Shown piece after piece: positions 1-6,728 of a stretch of 10,561 nucleotides of DNA. Source of the stretch: UBA7805 sp036146215 (GTDB lineage Bacteria > Planctomycetota > Planctomycetia > Pirellulales > UBA7805); assembly GCA_036146215.1 (NCBI GenBank), contig JAYYJN010000325.1, positions 1 through 10,561 on the forward strand, in the 5' to 3' direction. The translations under genes and the position numbers were made by a program. The number at the start of each line of letters is the position of its first letter. The stretch's first letter is position 1. The notes under the pieces were generated by a model. That model was not told the DNA's origin. It made no database searches and worked only from the letters and a program-made list of their open reading frames with translations.

Positions 1-2
1 AA

Positions 3-197
3 CCGATCTCGCCGAGTCAGCACATCGAAACCGATCATGAACTGCAGCGATTGCGTGGTCTTGCCGGATTTCAGGCTTTTGAGCAACAGCTTGAAACCAG
101 CTTGGAAAGGCTAACCCAGCGTTGGTCGTCTTGGCGAGTTAATGGCTACGGCCCGAGTGCCGTAAACATCAACCGCAAATCGGTCTTGATGCGATAG
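3..197 (+). CDS. 3' end of an unidentified protein gene (partial at left edge)
   Basis: Frame 3 of the plus strand is open from the window edge to a TAG at 195-197 and gives 64 C-terminal residues. Residues about 12-45 read as an amphipathic, Leu/Phe/Trp-rich helix (for example ELQRLRGLAGFQAFEQQLE), which looks like real protein. The last 20 residues (from about VNGYGPSAVN) are less convincing and could be read-through into non-coding DNA. No family is recognised. The gene is convergent with the sigma factor gene and a hairpin at 248-268 lies between them. Minus-strand frames over about 114-283 are also partly open, so the coding strand is not certain. Confidence 0.4.
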   Translation, partial: PISPSQHIETDHELQRLRGLAGFQAFEQQLETSLERLTQRWSSWRVNGYGPSAVNINRKSVLMR

Positions 198-247
198 TGG
201 TCCATCCGTCGATCGTGGCCAACCCCGTATATCGGCGAGATCGCAAT

Positions 248-268
248 CGGTGTCGCATCCCGGCACCG
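248..268. terminator. GC-rich hairpin between convergent genes, possible terminator
   Basis: Arms CGGTGTCG (248-255) and CGGCACCG (261-268) pair over 8 bp with one G-U, around a 5-nt loop. The hairpin begins 16 nt beyond the fliA stop codon and 51 nt after the stop of the partial plus-strand reading frame. It is followed on the plus strand by TAATTAAT rather than a clean T-run, so intrinsic termination is only plausible. Its place between two converging reading frames is the main support. Confidence 0.4.
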
Positions 269-283
269 TAATTAATCGAGCTT

Positions 284-1078
284 CTAGGAAGCCTGACTGA
301 ACTCCGGACGACGGCGTACGAGCTGGCCTTGTAATCTTTGCACTATGGAACTGTGCATCTGGCTCACTCGACTCTCAGAAAGATCAAGTGTGGCGCCAAT
401 TTCTTTCATTGTTAATTCCTCATAGTAATAGAGGATGATAATTAACCGCTCATTTCGATTGAGACCCTTTGTGACCAATCGCATAAGGTCTGTTTTTTGG
501 ATTCGCCGTGTTGGATCTTCCCCTTTTTTATCTTCAAGGATGTCGATCTCTCGTACATCTTTGTAGCTGTCGGTCTCATACCACTTTTTGTTCAGGCTGA
601 CCAAATTAACGGTGTTGGCCTCACTCATCATCTTTTCAAGTTCACGAACACTGATTTCCATGTGTTCCGAGAGCTCAATCTCCGTTGGCGGCCGACCTAA
701 ACGTGCTTCACACGTACGAATGGCTTCGCCTAGCTTGCTTGCCTTGGACCTAACAAGGCGGGGAACCCAATCCATCGTCCGCAATTCATCCAGCATGGCC
801 CCGCGGATCCGCGGTACACAGTAGGTTTCGAATTTCACACCGCGAGAAAGATCAAAGGCCTCGATCGCATCCATCAAGCCAAAAACACCGGCAGAGATGA
901 GATCATCTAATTCGACACCTTCAGGAAGCCTCGCCCAAATGCGTTCGCCATTATATTTCACTAGTGGCAAATACCTTTCAACCAAGCGATTTCGAAGTTC
1001 TCTTTTTGTCTGGTCTGCCTTGAATATTTTCCAGACTTCGAGGATTTCGTCCTCGCCCGCTCGCGTTGAATTTGCCAT
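284..1078 (-). CDS. fliA: RNA polymerase sigma factor, FliA/WhiG (sigma-28) type
   Basis: This 264-aa protein is an alternative sigma factor that would direct RNA polymerase to flagellar late-gene or motility promoters. Region 2 spans about residues 28-106, with LPEGVELDDLISAGVFGLMD, a DLSRGVKFETYCVPRIRGAM stretch and DELRTMDWVPR, all hallmarks of the FliA/WhiG group. Region 3 follows (about 110-165). Region 4 is at about 205-252, where LTMKEIGATLDLSESRVSQ is the -35-binding helix-turn-helix. The length suits the family. I chose the ATG at 1078 because GGAGG lies 5 nt upstream (1084-1088); an in-frame ATG at 1090 would include that ribosome site in the coding region. It lies downstream of flhA on the same strand, which supports a flagellar role. 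No anti-sigma factor FlgM is visible here. Confidence 0.92.
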   Translation of the reverse strand: MANSTRAGEDEILEVWKIFKADQTKRELRNRLVERYLPLVKYNGERIWARLPEGVELDDLISAGVFGLMDAIEAFDLSRGVKFETYCVPRIRGAMLDELRTMDWVPRLVRSKASKLGEAIRTCEARLGRPPTEIELSEHMEISVRELEKMMSEANTVNLVSLNKKWYETDSYKDVREIDILEDKKGEDPTRRIQKTDLMRLVTKGLNRNERLIIILYYYEELTMKEIGATLDLSESRVSQMHSSIVQRLQGQLVRRRPEFSQAS

Positions 1079-1153
1079 TCGATCCTCCATGATCGGCGTT
1101 AGAATCTGCTCATTCCTTGCAGTTTAACGGCATAAGGCGCGTTAACTCTTATC

Positions 1154-1186
1154 ACTCATTCGGCGGAATTTACCGCCGGGTTGAGT
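1154..1186. promoter_or_regulatory. Long hairpin in the fliA 5' leader
   Basis: The core arms CGGCGG (1161-1166) and CCGCCG (1173-1178) enclose the loop AATTTA. The stem extends through two G-U pairs and one bulged base to ACTCA (1154-1158) pairing with TGAGT (1182-1186), giving about 13 bp. It is 76-108 nt upstream of the fliA start codon. Neither strand has a T-run immediately after it, so it is not a standard intrinsic terminator. A leader structure, processing site or protein-binding palindrome is more likely. Confidence 0.5.
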
Positions 1187-1257
1187 CGAATCTTATAAAA
1201 AATTGTTCGAGAGTATTCTGCAGGTAATTTGACTAAAGGTTAATTGTGAAATGAAGT

Positions 1258-1280
1258 GTTGGCCCCTCCAACTTTGGGGC
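1258..1280. other. Two mutually exclusive short hairpins downstream of flhA
   Basis: GTTGG (1258-1262) can pair with CCAAC (1268-1272). Alternatively GCCCC (1262-1266) can pair with GGGGC (1276-1280). The two stems share bases, so only one can form at a time. The site is about 170 nt past the flhA stop. Either stem is only 5 bp and no T-run follows, so an attenuator or terminator role is weakly supported. Confidence 0.2.
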
Positions 1281-1450
1281 GGGAGTTTACAACAAGCTGT
1301 GTTTCGGGAACAGTTCAAAATTCTCGATATTCTGGATGCGAATACGTAGAGTAGGTGCATCGGTGTGCGATTGGCAAACTAACGTTTCACACATTTTGCA
1401 TTCAGTGCAGTCAACTTTAGGTCGCCCCCGAACTTTTGAAATGCGATGTC

Positions 1451-3376
1451 TTACGAACTTAGTACCGGCTCGCCAAGAAAGGTTTTGGTTTGAATTGTTG
1501 TTCCCTGCACAATTTCATCAAAACCTATGACGGCCACACCGGGGCGACACTGTGTGACGTGACGGACCGCTGGCCGGATATCACCTGAAACGAGCAAAAC
1601 TAATTGTTGGTTCGGTGCCTCGTTGATCAGCGGTAGCAGTTGCTCATCAATCGCGTCAATCAGCGTGGCAGACAAATTCACCGAAAAACCATGCGGAGTG
1701 TATTGTAGTCCCTGACGGATAGTGTCCGCGAGTTCCGCATCCAATTGAATCACTGATAATTCACCATCAAGGCCCTTGTAGCGATCTGTGATCGTGCGGG
1801 CCATGCGGCGCCGAACAAATTCAGCTCGCAGCACTGGATTCTTTTCCAAATCTGCTACATCGCCTAGCGCCTCCAGGATTAAGGTCAGTTGTCGAATCGG
1901 AAGTCCCTCTCGAAGCAATAACTGCATCGTTTGTTGAATTTCGGCAAGGGAAACCTTTCGGTTCACAATTTCCTCGACGACAACAGGGTGTTTTTGCTTA
2001 ACTTGATCTAGTAAAAATCGGGTGGAATCTCGATTTAAAATTTCGGCGGCATGTCTCTCAATGGTGCGATAAAGATGATCTGACAGTGCTTCGCTGGAAT
2101 TTGTTTTTCCTGTTGCCACAGTCATTTCAGATAATTTGACGCGATATTCATCGTGTGCCAGATCCAGGTTGTCTCGAACGCGCACCGTAGGCAGCACCAT
2201 GCCGATTTCCGTAGCAATCCTGTTACGGATGCGAGGTATTTGGTCTAGTAATTTGCCACCTTTGGATCGGTCCGCCAAGCGAAGCAGTCCTAGGCCAAGC
2301 TCAATTTCCAAGGGATTCACTGAGAGCAGTTCTTCGATTTGAGGTTTAGCGCTTTTTTGGGATTGTTCACCAGATCGGGCTGATTTTTTTTGTGATTCGA
2401 CGAGAAGCAAAGAAAGAGTAAAGCAACCGACCGCCGAAAGAATCAATGGTATTTTGGGCAGATCGGTTAATAAAAGCAGAAATAGAAATAACGAGGCGAG
2501 CGCTAAAGCACGCGGACGAGAGAATAGTTGCCCTAATAGCTCCACCGGTAAGTTCGCACTGCGGCTACTTCGCGTCACAAGCAGGCCGGCAGCCAGTGCT
2601 ATCAACAATGCCGGTATTTGGCTCACGAGACCATCGCCGATGGTGAGCCTTGTAAAAAGATTTCCAGCTTCTAGAGGAGACATTCCCAACTGGAAGATGC
2701 CGATAATCAGTCCACCTGCGATGTTGACAACGGTAATCAGAAGTCCAGCGACCGCGTCTCCTCTGACAAATTTGCTTGCACCATCCATGGCACCGAGAAA
2801 ATCAGCTTGTTGGTGCAGTTCATTTCGCTGTGTCCGAGCCGTTGTTTTATCAATATTTCCCGCGTTCAGATCCGCATCAATAGCCTGTTGGCGACCGGGC
2901 ATACCATCCAGGGCGAATCGAGCCGCAACTTCTGAAATTCTTGTGGCACCCTTGGTAATGACGACAAACTGGATGAGTACGATAATGGCAAAAATGATCA
3001 TACCGACAACTAGATTTCCCCCAGCCACAAAGTCGCCAAATGCCTCGATCACTCCGCCTGCGGCCCGCTCTCCTTGATAATCGGCCTGGGTAAGGATCAA
3101 GCGGGTCGTGGCAATATTTAATACAAGCCTTCCGAGTGTTACACCAAGCAACAGGGAGGGAAAAATATTGAATTCGAGTGGTTTTCGGACGTGGATTGTG
3201 GTCAGTAGCACAATCACTGAAAGCGTAATGCTACCCACGAGCAGTATGTCAATCACCGCTGCCGGAAGAGGAACGAGAATCACTATCAGGCAACTGATAA
3301 GTCCCACCGGCAGCACAAACTCGCCGGCACGTAGAATGGAAGACATGTTTCCGGATGCGGGAGATTCAGCTGCCAT
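1451..3376 (-). CDS. flhA: Flagellar type III export gate protein FlhA
   Basis: FlhA forms the ring of the flagellar export gate in the inner membrane. Its N-terminal half is membrane-embedded and its C-terminal half receives substrates and chaperones in the cytoplasm. The 641-aa protein has about eight hydrophobic segments in residues 17-330. The FHIPEP-family signature lies at about 147-170 (EVAARFALDGMPGRQQAID), followed by DGASKFVRGDA and LTIGDGLVSQIPAL. The cytoplasmic domain starts near 350 with LLSVNPLEIELGLGLLRLAD. It is a little shorter than the roughly 690 aa of E. coli FlhA, largely in the linker. I chose ATG 3376 because residues encoded upstream to 3577 do not resemble FlhA; ATG 3346 is a second possibility. 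No strong ribosome site precedes either. FlhB and the FliPQR genes are not in the window. The secretion paralogues (SctV/InvA) are less likely given the neighbouring fliA. Confidence 0.93.
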   Translation of the reverse strand: MAAESPASGNMSSILRAGEFVLPVGLISCLIVILVPLPAAVIDILLVGSITLSVIVLLTTIHVRKPLEFNIFPSLLLGVTLGRLVLNIATTRLILTQADYQGERAAGGVIEAFGDFVAGGNLVVGMIIFAIIVLIQFVVITKGATRISEVAARFALDGMPGRQQAIDADLNAGNIDKTTARTQRNELHQQADFLGAMDGASKFVRGDAVAGLLITVVNIAGGLIIGIFQLGMSPLEAGNLFTRLTIGDGLVSQIPALLIALAAGLLVTRSSRSANLPVELLGQLFSRPRALALASLFLFLLLLTDLPKIPLILSAVGCFTLSLLLVESQKKSARSGEQSQKSAKPQIEELLSVNPLEIELGLGLLRLADRSKGGKLLDQIPRIRNRIATEIGMVLPTVRVRDNLDLAHDEYRVKLSEMTVATGKTNSSEALSDHLYRTIERHAAEILNRDSTRFLLDQVKQKHPVVVEEIVNRKVSLAEIQQTMQLLLREGLPIRQLTLILEALGDVADLEKNPVLRAEFVRRRMARTITDRYKGLDGELSVIQLDAELADTIRQGLQYTPHGFSVNLSATLIDAIDEQLLPLINEAPNQQLVLLVSGDIRPAVRHVTQCRPGVAVIGFDEIVQGTTIQTKTFLGEPVLSS

Positions 3377-3611
3377 GGCAAACTCTGGTCGATGCAGTCG
3401 ACCATGCGGATTTTTCAGATTCAGATTCAGGCGACAAAGAACAAATCGGCTTATCCTGCGTGTTTGAAGTTGGGGGAAAGTACTCAGATCGCTGCGGAAA
3501 GTCCAGTCCATTAGGACTGTGAAAAAACTGGAAAAAGCTAGCAGCACCCGGGGTAAAGAGTGAGTGACTGTGTCCATTCGGTGTGGTTTACAGGAGGAGA
3601 TGAAAATCGAA

Positions 3612-3658
3612 TTGTAACGCTTGTGACGCCTCTAACTGTTACACGGGAACGGGTTACA
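3612..3658. repeat. Cluster of TTGTRACGC and GTTACA boxes, possible operator
   Basis: TTGTAACGC (3612-3620) is followed directly by TTGTGACGC (3621-3629), differing at one base. GTTACA then occurs at 3638 and again at 3653, 15 bp apart, and TGTAAC within the first 9-mer is its inverted copy. Similar short boxes clustered in a divergent promoter region suggest binding sites for a regulator. No known factor is assigned. Confidence 0.3.
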
Positions 3659-3732
3659 TTCAAAATTCATCTGGGACACCCAAGAACATCCCGTCTTTAT
3701 GCATCAAATAAGGTAGGATAGTGGGACAAGCG

Positions 3733-3750
3733 CTGGCAATTTCTTGCCAG
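3733..3750. promoter_or_regulatory. Perfect 7-bp hairpin in the leader of the coiled-coil gene
   Basis: CTGGCAA (3733-3739) and TTGCCAG (3744-3750) pair perfectly around TTTC. A T6 run follows at 3759-3764, after an 8-nt gap. It lies about 90 nt upstream of the ATG at 3842. With no gene upstream on this strand it is not an ordinary terminator. It may be a leader structure, an attenuator or a dyad operator. Confidence 0.4.
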
Positions 3751-3841
3751 GGCAGAACTTTTTTGCTTATAACGATCGAACTTGGTTTTCGCTGTGCGGA
3801 GCGTTCCAAATCAGTACGATTGAGATTCAGGAGAGATTTTC

Positions 3842-5266
3842 ATGGCATCCACGAAAGCAGAATCCACCCCGATTTTTATCGCACTGATTTTATTTGTTGT
3901 GCTCTCTATTGTGTTGGGTGTAACAACCTACATGTTCTACAAGGGTGAAGAAGATGCCATCACTGCCCGCAAGGAAGCAGATGCGGAACGAGAAATGGCA
4001 GAGAAAGAGACTCAAGAGGTCCAAAAAAAGGTTGACCAACTGAAAGGACTGGTAGGTGCGCCTCCCGACCCCGCAGGACCGACCGTAGAAGAAATTATGC
4101 AGGAGTATGAACAGAATCAGAATATTTACGGGGAAACATACAAAAGAAATAAGGGCGCCGAACTGGATGATCCTAGCGCTTCGACGTATCCGTTAATGCT
4201 TCAGTATGTGATTGATATGAATAAAGCACTTTTCGAGCAGATAAGTCAGAAGGACGGCCAATTATCACAGACTGAGCAGGCGCACGCTGCGGAAAAAGAT
4301 CGACTGAAGGCAGCGCATGAGGCGACCCGCAAGGAATTGGGCGCATTGTCGGATGAAATTAAAACAAACAATGAAAAATTTGCCCAAGCCCGTGTAGAGT
4401 TTGAGAAAAAATATGAAAAAGCAACCGACGATGTGCGTGCAGCTCAAAATAAAATAACTGAGATTCAGGACAAATCACGTCGTGACATGAATAAAGTCTC
4501 GGAAAAAATAAATGAAGTGGATAACCAACTAAAGGTTACCACCAACGCACTGCAAAATGCGCGGCAGGTGGACCTGGAAGCACCGGATGGCGAAGTTATT
4601 TGGGTGAATCAAGTCGACGGTACGGTCTACATCGACTTGGGGTATAAAGATGGTCTGCGCCGCCAAACCTCGTTCAGTGTTTATGATCATGATGTTTCCA
4701 ATGCACTCACAGCGGAGCCGAAAGGCACGCTTGAGGTCGTCCAGGTGAAAGACGATATGGCGATTGCGAAGGTGACTAGTGACATCTATGCCAAGGATAA
4801 TCTTTTGAATCCGATACTCAAAGGCGACAAAATAATCTCGGCAGTTTTCCACCGGGGACAACCAGAGCGCTTTGCCATCGTTGGAAACATTGATATCGAC
4901 GGAGATGGTCGCAGTGACCTGCCACTTTTGCTTCGATTGATCGAGCGGAATGGAGGCGTCGTGGATGCTTTCGTTGATGAATCGGGAAATAGGGGGGGGG
5001 CGAGCAAGATCACCCCGCGTACGAAGTATCTCGTAATGGGTGAAAAACCCACCGATAAAACAGAAACTGAAATTCTGGATGCCTACAATGATATGGTTAA
5101 GTTGGCAGACAGTAACGGCGTGCGTGTGATTCCTCTCAAAGATCTCTTGGATCATATGGGATTTGAGGGACAAGGTCGTTCTGTAGGGCTTGGCCGCAAT
5201 GCGAATCCGGATGATTTCAAGCCAAAGAGTGGGGATCAACCCTTCCGACGTCGCCCCGCTAGTTAG
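3842..5266 (+). CDS. Membrane-anchored coiled-coil protein with a BRCT-like C-terminal domain
   Basis: I do not recognise a named family for this 474-aa protein. One transmembrane helix lies at about 10-33 after a short polar N-terminus. Charged, heptad-rich coiled-coil sequence follows at about 34-70 and 135-240. Residues 248-335 look beta-rich (VYIDLGYKDGL, KGTLEVVQV, NPILKGDKII), like a small barrel. Residues about 342-440 read like a BRCT fold: FAIVGNI strand, helix LLLRLIERNGG, TPRTKYLVMGEKP, then a helix and NGVRVIPLKDLLDHMGF. The loop DIDGDGRSDL (351-360) matches the DxDxDG calcium-loop pattern and sits between the first strand and helix. The tail is basic and low in complexity. ATG 3842 is preceded by AGGAGAG (3829-3835), a good ribosome site. 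It diverges from flhA. The single anchor predicts a membrane protein, but which side the large domain faces cannot be read. A G9 tract lies within the BRCT-like part. Confidence 0.85.
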   Translation: MASTKAESTPIFIALILFVVLSIVLGVTTYMFYKGEEDAITARKEADAEREMAEKETQEVQKKVDQLKGLVGAPPDPAGPTVEEIMQEYEQNQNIYGETYKRNKGAELDDPSASTYPLMLQYVIDMNKALFEQISQKDGQLSQTEQAHAAEKDRLKAAHEATRKELGALSDEIKTNNEKFAQARVEFEKKYEKATDDVRAAQNKITEIQDKSRRDMNKVSEKINEVDNQLKVTTNALQNARQVDLEAPDGEVIWVNQVDGTVYIDLGYKDGLRRQTSFSVYDHDVSNALTAEPKGTLEVVQVKDDMAIAKVTSDIYAKDNLLNPILKGDKIISAVFHRGQPERFAIVGNIDIDGDGRSDLPLLLRLIERNGGVVDAFVDESGNRGGASKITPRTKYLVMGEKPTDKTETEILDAYNDMVKLADSNGVRVIPLKDLLDHMGFEGQGRSVGLGRNANPDDFKPKSGDQPFRRRPAS

Positions 5267-5322
5267 TCGACAAAACGCGTGGGTGTCGAAGCAGGGAAGC
5301 TGTTGAAGTTCGATTTTCTCAA

Positions 5323-5348
5323 TTCGACAAAGCACTGTTTTTGTCGGA
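5323..5348. terminator. Hairpin after the coiled-coil gene, possible terminator
   Basis: TTCGACAAA (5323-5331) pairs with TTTGTCGGA (5340-5348) over 9 bp with one G-U, around an 8-nt loop. It begins 57 nt past the stop codon at 5264-5266. There is no T-run after the stem, so Rho-independent termination is uncertain. The rest of 5267-5499 shows nothing further. Confidence 0.3.
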
Positions 5349-5499
5349 AAATCTCAATCACCGGTATCTCTGGCCGGTTGAACACCTATGTAGTGCCTGC
5401 GAAAATTTAGCATCGGGCGCATTGGAACCCGCTTCTTTCTGGAGATGTATTCAAAATATCTTTTTGATCCTTTTTGTGACTCAACAGTCAAATCCAACG

Positions 5500-5775
5500 A
5501 TGGACACCCAACCAATGTCTGATGCCAAGGCAGTTCTTACGCGCGAGCAATTTAAAATCCGGGCGAAACTTATAGAAATAGCGGCCAGTCTTGATCGTAT
5601 TGATCGGGCGAACGGCGAGGTCGATGATGACCCTCGGATGATGGAAATTCGGAAATCTTTAGAAGTGCTGTCTGGACCCAATGGCGATAGCAATCGGGCG
5701 GCCGAAATCCAAATGATTTATTCGCGAACATTTGATGCAGAGTGGAAAACCCATTTTGAATTAAATGGAGACTAA
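5500..5775 (+). CDS. Small conserved-looking protein of unknown function, upstream of eboB
   Basis: This 91-aa, charged, soluble protein has no signal peptide or membrane segment. It appears mostly helical: TREQFKIRAKLIEIAASLDR, then RMMEIRKSLEVL, then a C-terminal part with AAEIQMIYSRTFDAEW. No metal or catalytic motif stands out. The start is uncertain. ATG 5500 (MDTQPMSD) and ATG 5515 (MSDAK) are both possible and neither has a clear ribosome site. A longer frame from TTG 5341 is unlikely because that codon sits in the hairpin at 5323-5348 and the extra residues look random. The gene ends 53 nt before eboB on the same strand, so the two are probably co-transcribed. It occupies the place eboA often has, but it is much shorter than EboA proteins as I know them and I see no clear resemblance. 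Confidence 0.7.
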   Translation: MDTQPMSDAKAVLTREQFKIRAKLIEIAASLDRIDRANGEVDDDPRMMEIRKSLEVLSGPNGDSNRAAEIQMIYSRTFDAEWKTHFELNGD

Positions 5776-5818
5776 ACGGATCTTTCCCTTCACACTTGGT
5801 TAACGATTTAGTTTTTCT

Positions 5819-5823
5819 AGGAA
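5819..5823 (+). promoter_or_regulatory. Ribosome binding site that sets the eboB start
   Basis: AGGAA at 5819-5823 ends 5 nt before ATG 5829. The frame is open further upstream to a GTG at 5796, but the protein's conserved opening YFDPHIH begins right after the ATG at 5829, so that start is preferred. Confidence 0.6.
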
Positions 5824-5828
5824 TTGCA

Positions 5829-6677
5829 ATGTATTATTTTGATCCGCATATCCACATGGTATCTCGAACCACCGATGATTACGAAACCCTCGCAAAAATG
5901 GGTTGCGTCGGTGTGAGCGAGCCTGCCTTCTGGGCGGGGTACGACAGAGGTAGCCAAGAAGGATTTCGAGATTATTTTCGGCAATTAACAGACTTTGAGC
6001 CGCGACGGGCTTCCTGGTACGGAATTTCGCATTACACGTGGCTTTGCATCAATGCAAAGGAAGCGGAGAACGTTCAGTTGTCGAGGGAGGTCATTTCGAT
6101 GATACCGGAATTTCTTAATCAACCGGGTGTACTCGGCATCGGTGAAATTGGATTGAACAAAAACACAAAAAATGAAGCGATCATTTTCCTCGAGCACCTT
6201 GATCTGGCCGTGCAGACCAACGAACAAATTTTAATCCACACACCACACCTGGAAGACAAATATCAAGGCACGCGAATGATTCTGGATATGTTGTGCGATG
6301 ACGCACGATTGGATCATGGGCGCATTTGCGTTGATCATGTGGAAGAGCATACCGTAGGCGAAGTGCTAGATCGAGGTTTCTGGGCTGGGATGACACTTTA
6401 TCCGGTCAGTAAGTGTACGCCCGAGCGAGCCGTGGACATCGTTGAGAAATTTGGCCCGGAGCGACTGCTCGTGAATTCGGCTGGCGACTGGGGACCTTCA
6501 AAACCAACTGCTGTACCAGATTTTATTTTGGAAATGCGACTTAGGGGTCACCCTGAAAATCTAATCCGTCGCGTCGTGTACGATAATCCGCTTCAGTTTT
6601 TCAGTCAGAGTCGTAATTTTTCTTTCACCCCGCCTCAAATTGACGAGCCATGGTCGGACAAAACGTTTGTAGTGTGA
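5829..6677 (+). CDS. eboB: TatD-family metal-dependent hydrolase, EboB type
   Basis: This 282-aa amidohydrolase-superfamily TIM barrel resembles TatD nucleases and phosphoesterases, most closely the EboB subgroup. Its opening (DPHIHM, SRTTDDYE, then EPAFW at 31-35) is typical of EboB. Candidate metal ligands are H7 and H9 in DPHIH, E106 in GIGEIG, H137 in ILIHTPH, H170 in CVDHVEEH and D220 in NSAGDWG, so the metal site looks intact. The end NPLQFFSQS also fits. In cyanobacteria the ebo genes are linked to exporting a scytonemin precursor, but the reaction of EboB is not established. It is preceded by the 91-aa gene and is convergent with the eboF-like gene, with 51 nt between stop codons, so the ebo-like genes here are in two opposed transcripts. 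Confidence 0.85.
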   Translation: MYYFDPHIHMVSRTTDDYETLAKMGCVGVSEPAFWAGYDRGSQEGFRDYFRQLTDFEPRRASWYGISHYTWLCINAKEAENVQLSREVISMIPEFLNQPGVLGIGEIGLNKNTKNEAIIFLEHLDLAVQTNEQILIHTPHLEDKYQGTRMILDMLCDDARLDHGRICVDHVEEHTVGEVLDRGFWAGMTLYPVSKCTPERAVDIVEKFGPERLLVNSAGDWGPSKPTAVPDFILEMRLRGHPENLIRRVVYDNPLQFFSQSRNFSFTPPQIDEPWSDKTFVV

Positions 6678-6728
6678 ACGGCAGGTAGACGCTTGCTGCA
6701 ACGTGACACGATGTAACTTATCGGTGAC

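Larger units (their letters stand above)
1079..1450. other. flhA-fliA intergenic region without a recognised gene
   Basis: This 372-nt gap separates flhA from fliA. No open frame in it looks like protein; a plus-strand frame from 1336 runs into the 3' end of flhA and has no coding character. It contains the long hairpin at 1154-1186, the alternative hairpins at 1258-1280, and T6-TATAAG on the minus strand (about 1193-1203), a possible -10-like element with no good -35. So fliA may have its own promoter or processed leader. flhF and flhG are not present. Confidence 0.6.
3377..3841. promoter_or_regulatory. Divergent intergenic region between flhA and the coiled-coil gene
   Basis: This 465-nt region must contain the promoters for both outgoing genes, but no convincing -35/-10 pair is visible. 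Part of it (3377-3577) is an open extension of the flhA frame, judged non-coding. It contains a tandem 9-mer repeat (3612-3629), two GTTACA boxes (3638-3643, 3653-3658) plus the inverted TGTAAC (3613-3618), an orphan AGGAGGAG (3592-3599), and a perfect hairpin at 3733-3750. Confidence 0.55.

Noticed and set aside
1336..1530. 64-aa plus-strand ORF across the end of flhA
   Set aside because: Overlaps the flhA 3' end, no ribosome site and no protein-like composition.
2454..3077. 207-aa open frame on the plus strand
   Set aside because: Lies entirely antisense to flhA, whose motifs are unmistakable; the peptide is Ser/Pro/Arg-rich shadow sequence.
3377..3577. N-terminal extension of flhA to ATG 3577
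   Set aside because: The 67 extra residues do not resemble FlhA N-termini; family homology starts after ATG 3376 or 3346.
3734..3748. Sigma-54-like GG...GC element (TGGCAATTTCTTGCC)
   Set aside because: The GG-to-GC spacing is one base short of the required distance and the match is explained by the inverted repeat.
4529..5335. 268-aa open frame on the minus strand
   Set aside because: Antisense to the coiled-coil gene, which has a good ribosome site and recognisable architecture; this frame has no domain pattern.
5341..5499. TTG-initiated upstream extension of the 91-aa gene
   Set aside because: The TTG is inside a hairpin, no ribosome site is present, and the extra residues look random.
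6678..6728. Terminator between the convergent eboB and eboF genes
   Set aside because: I found only a 4-bp stem and no T-run in these 51 nt.
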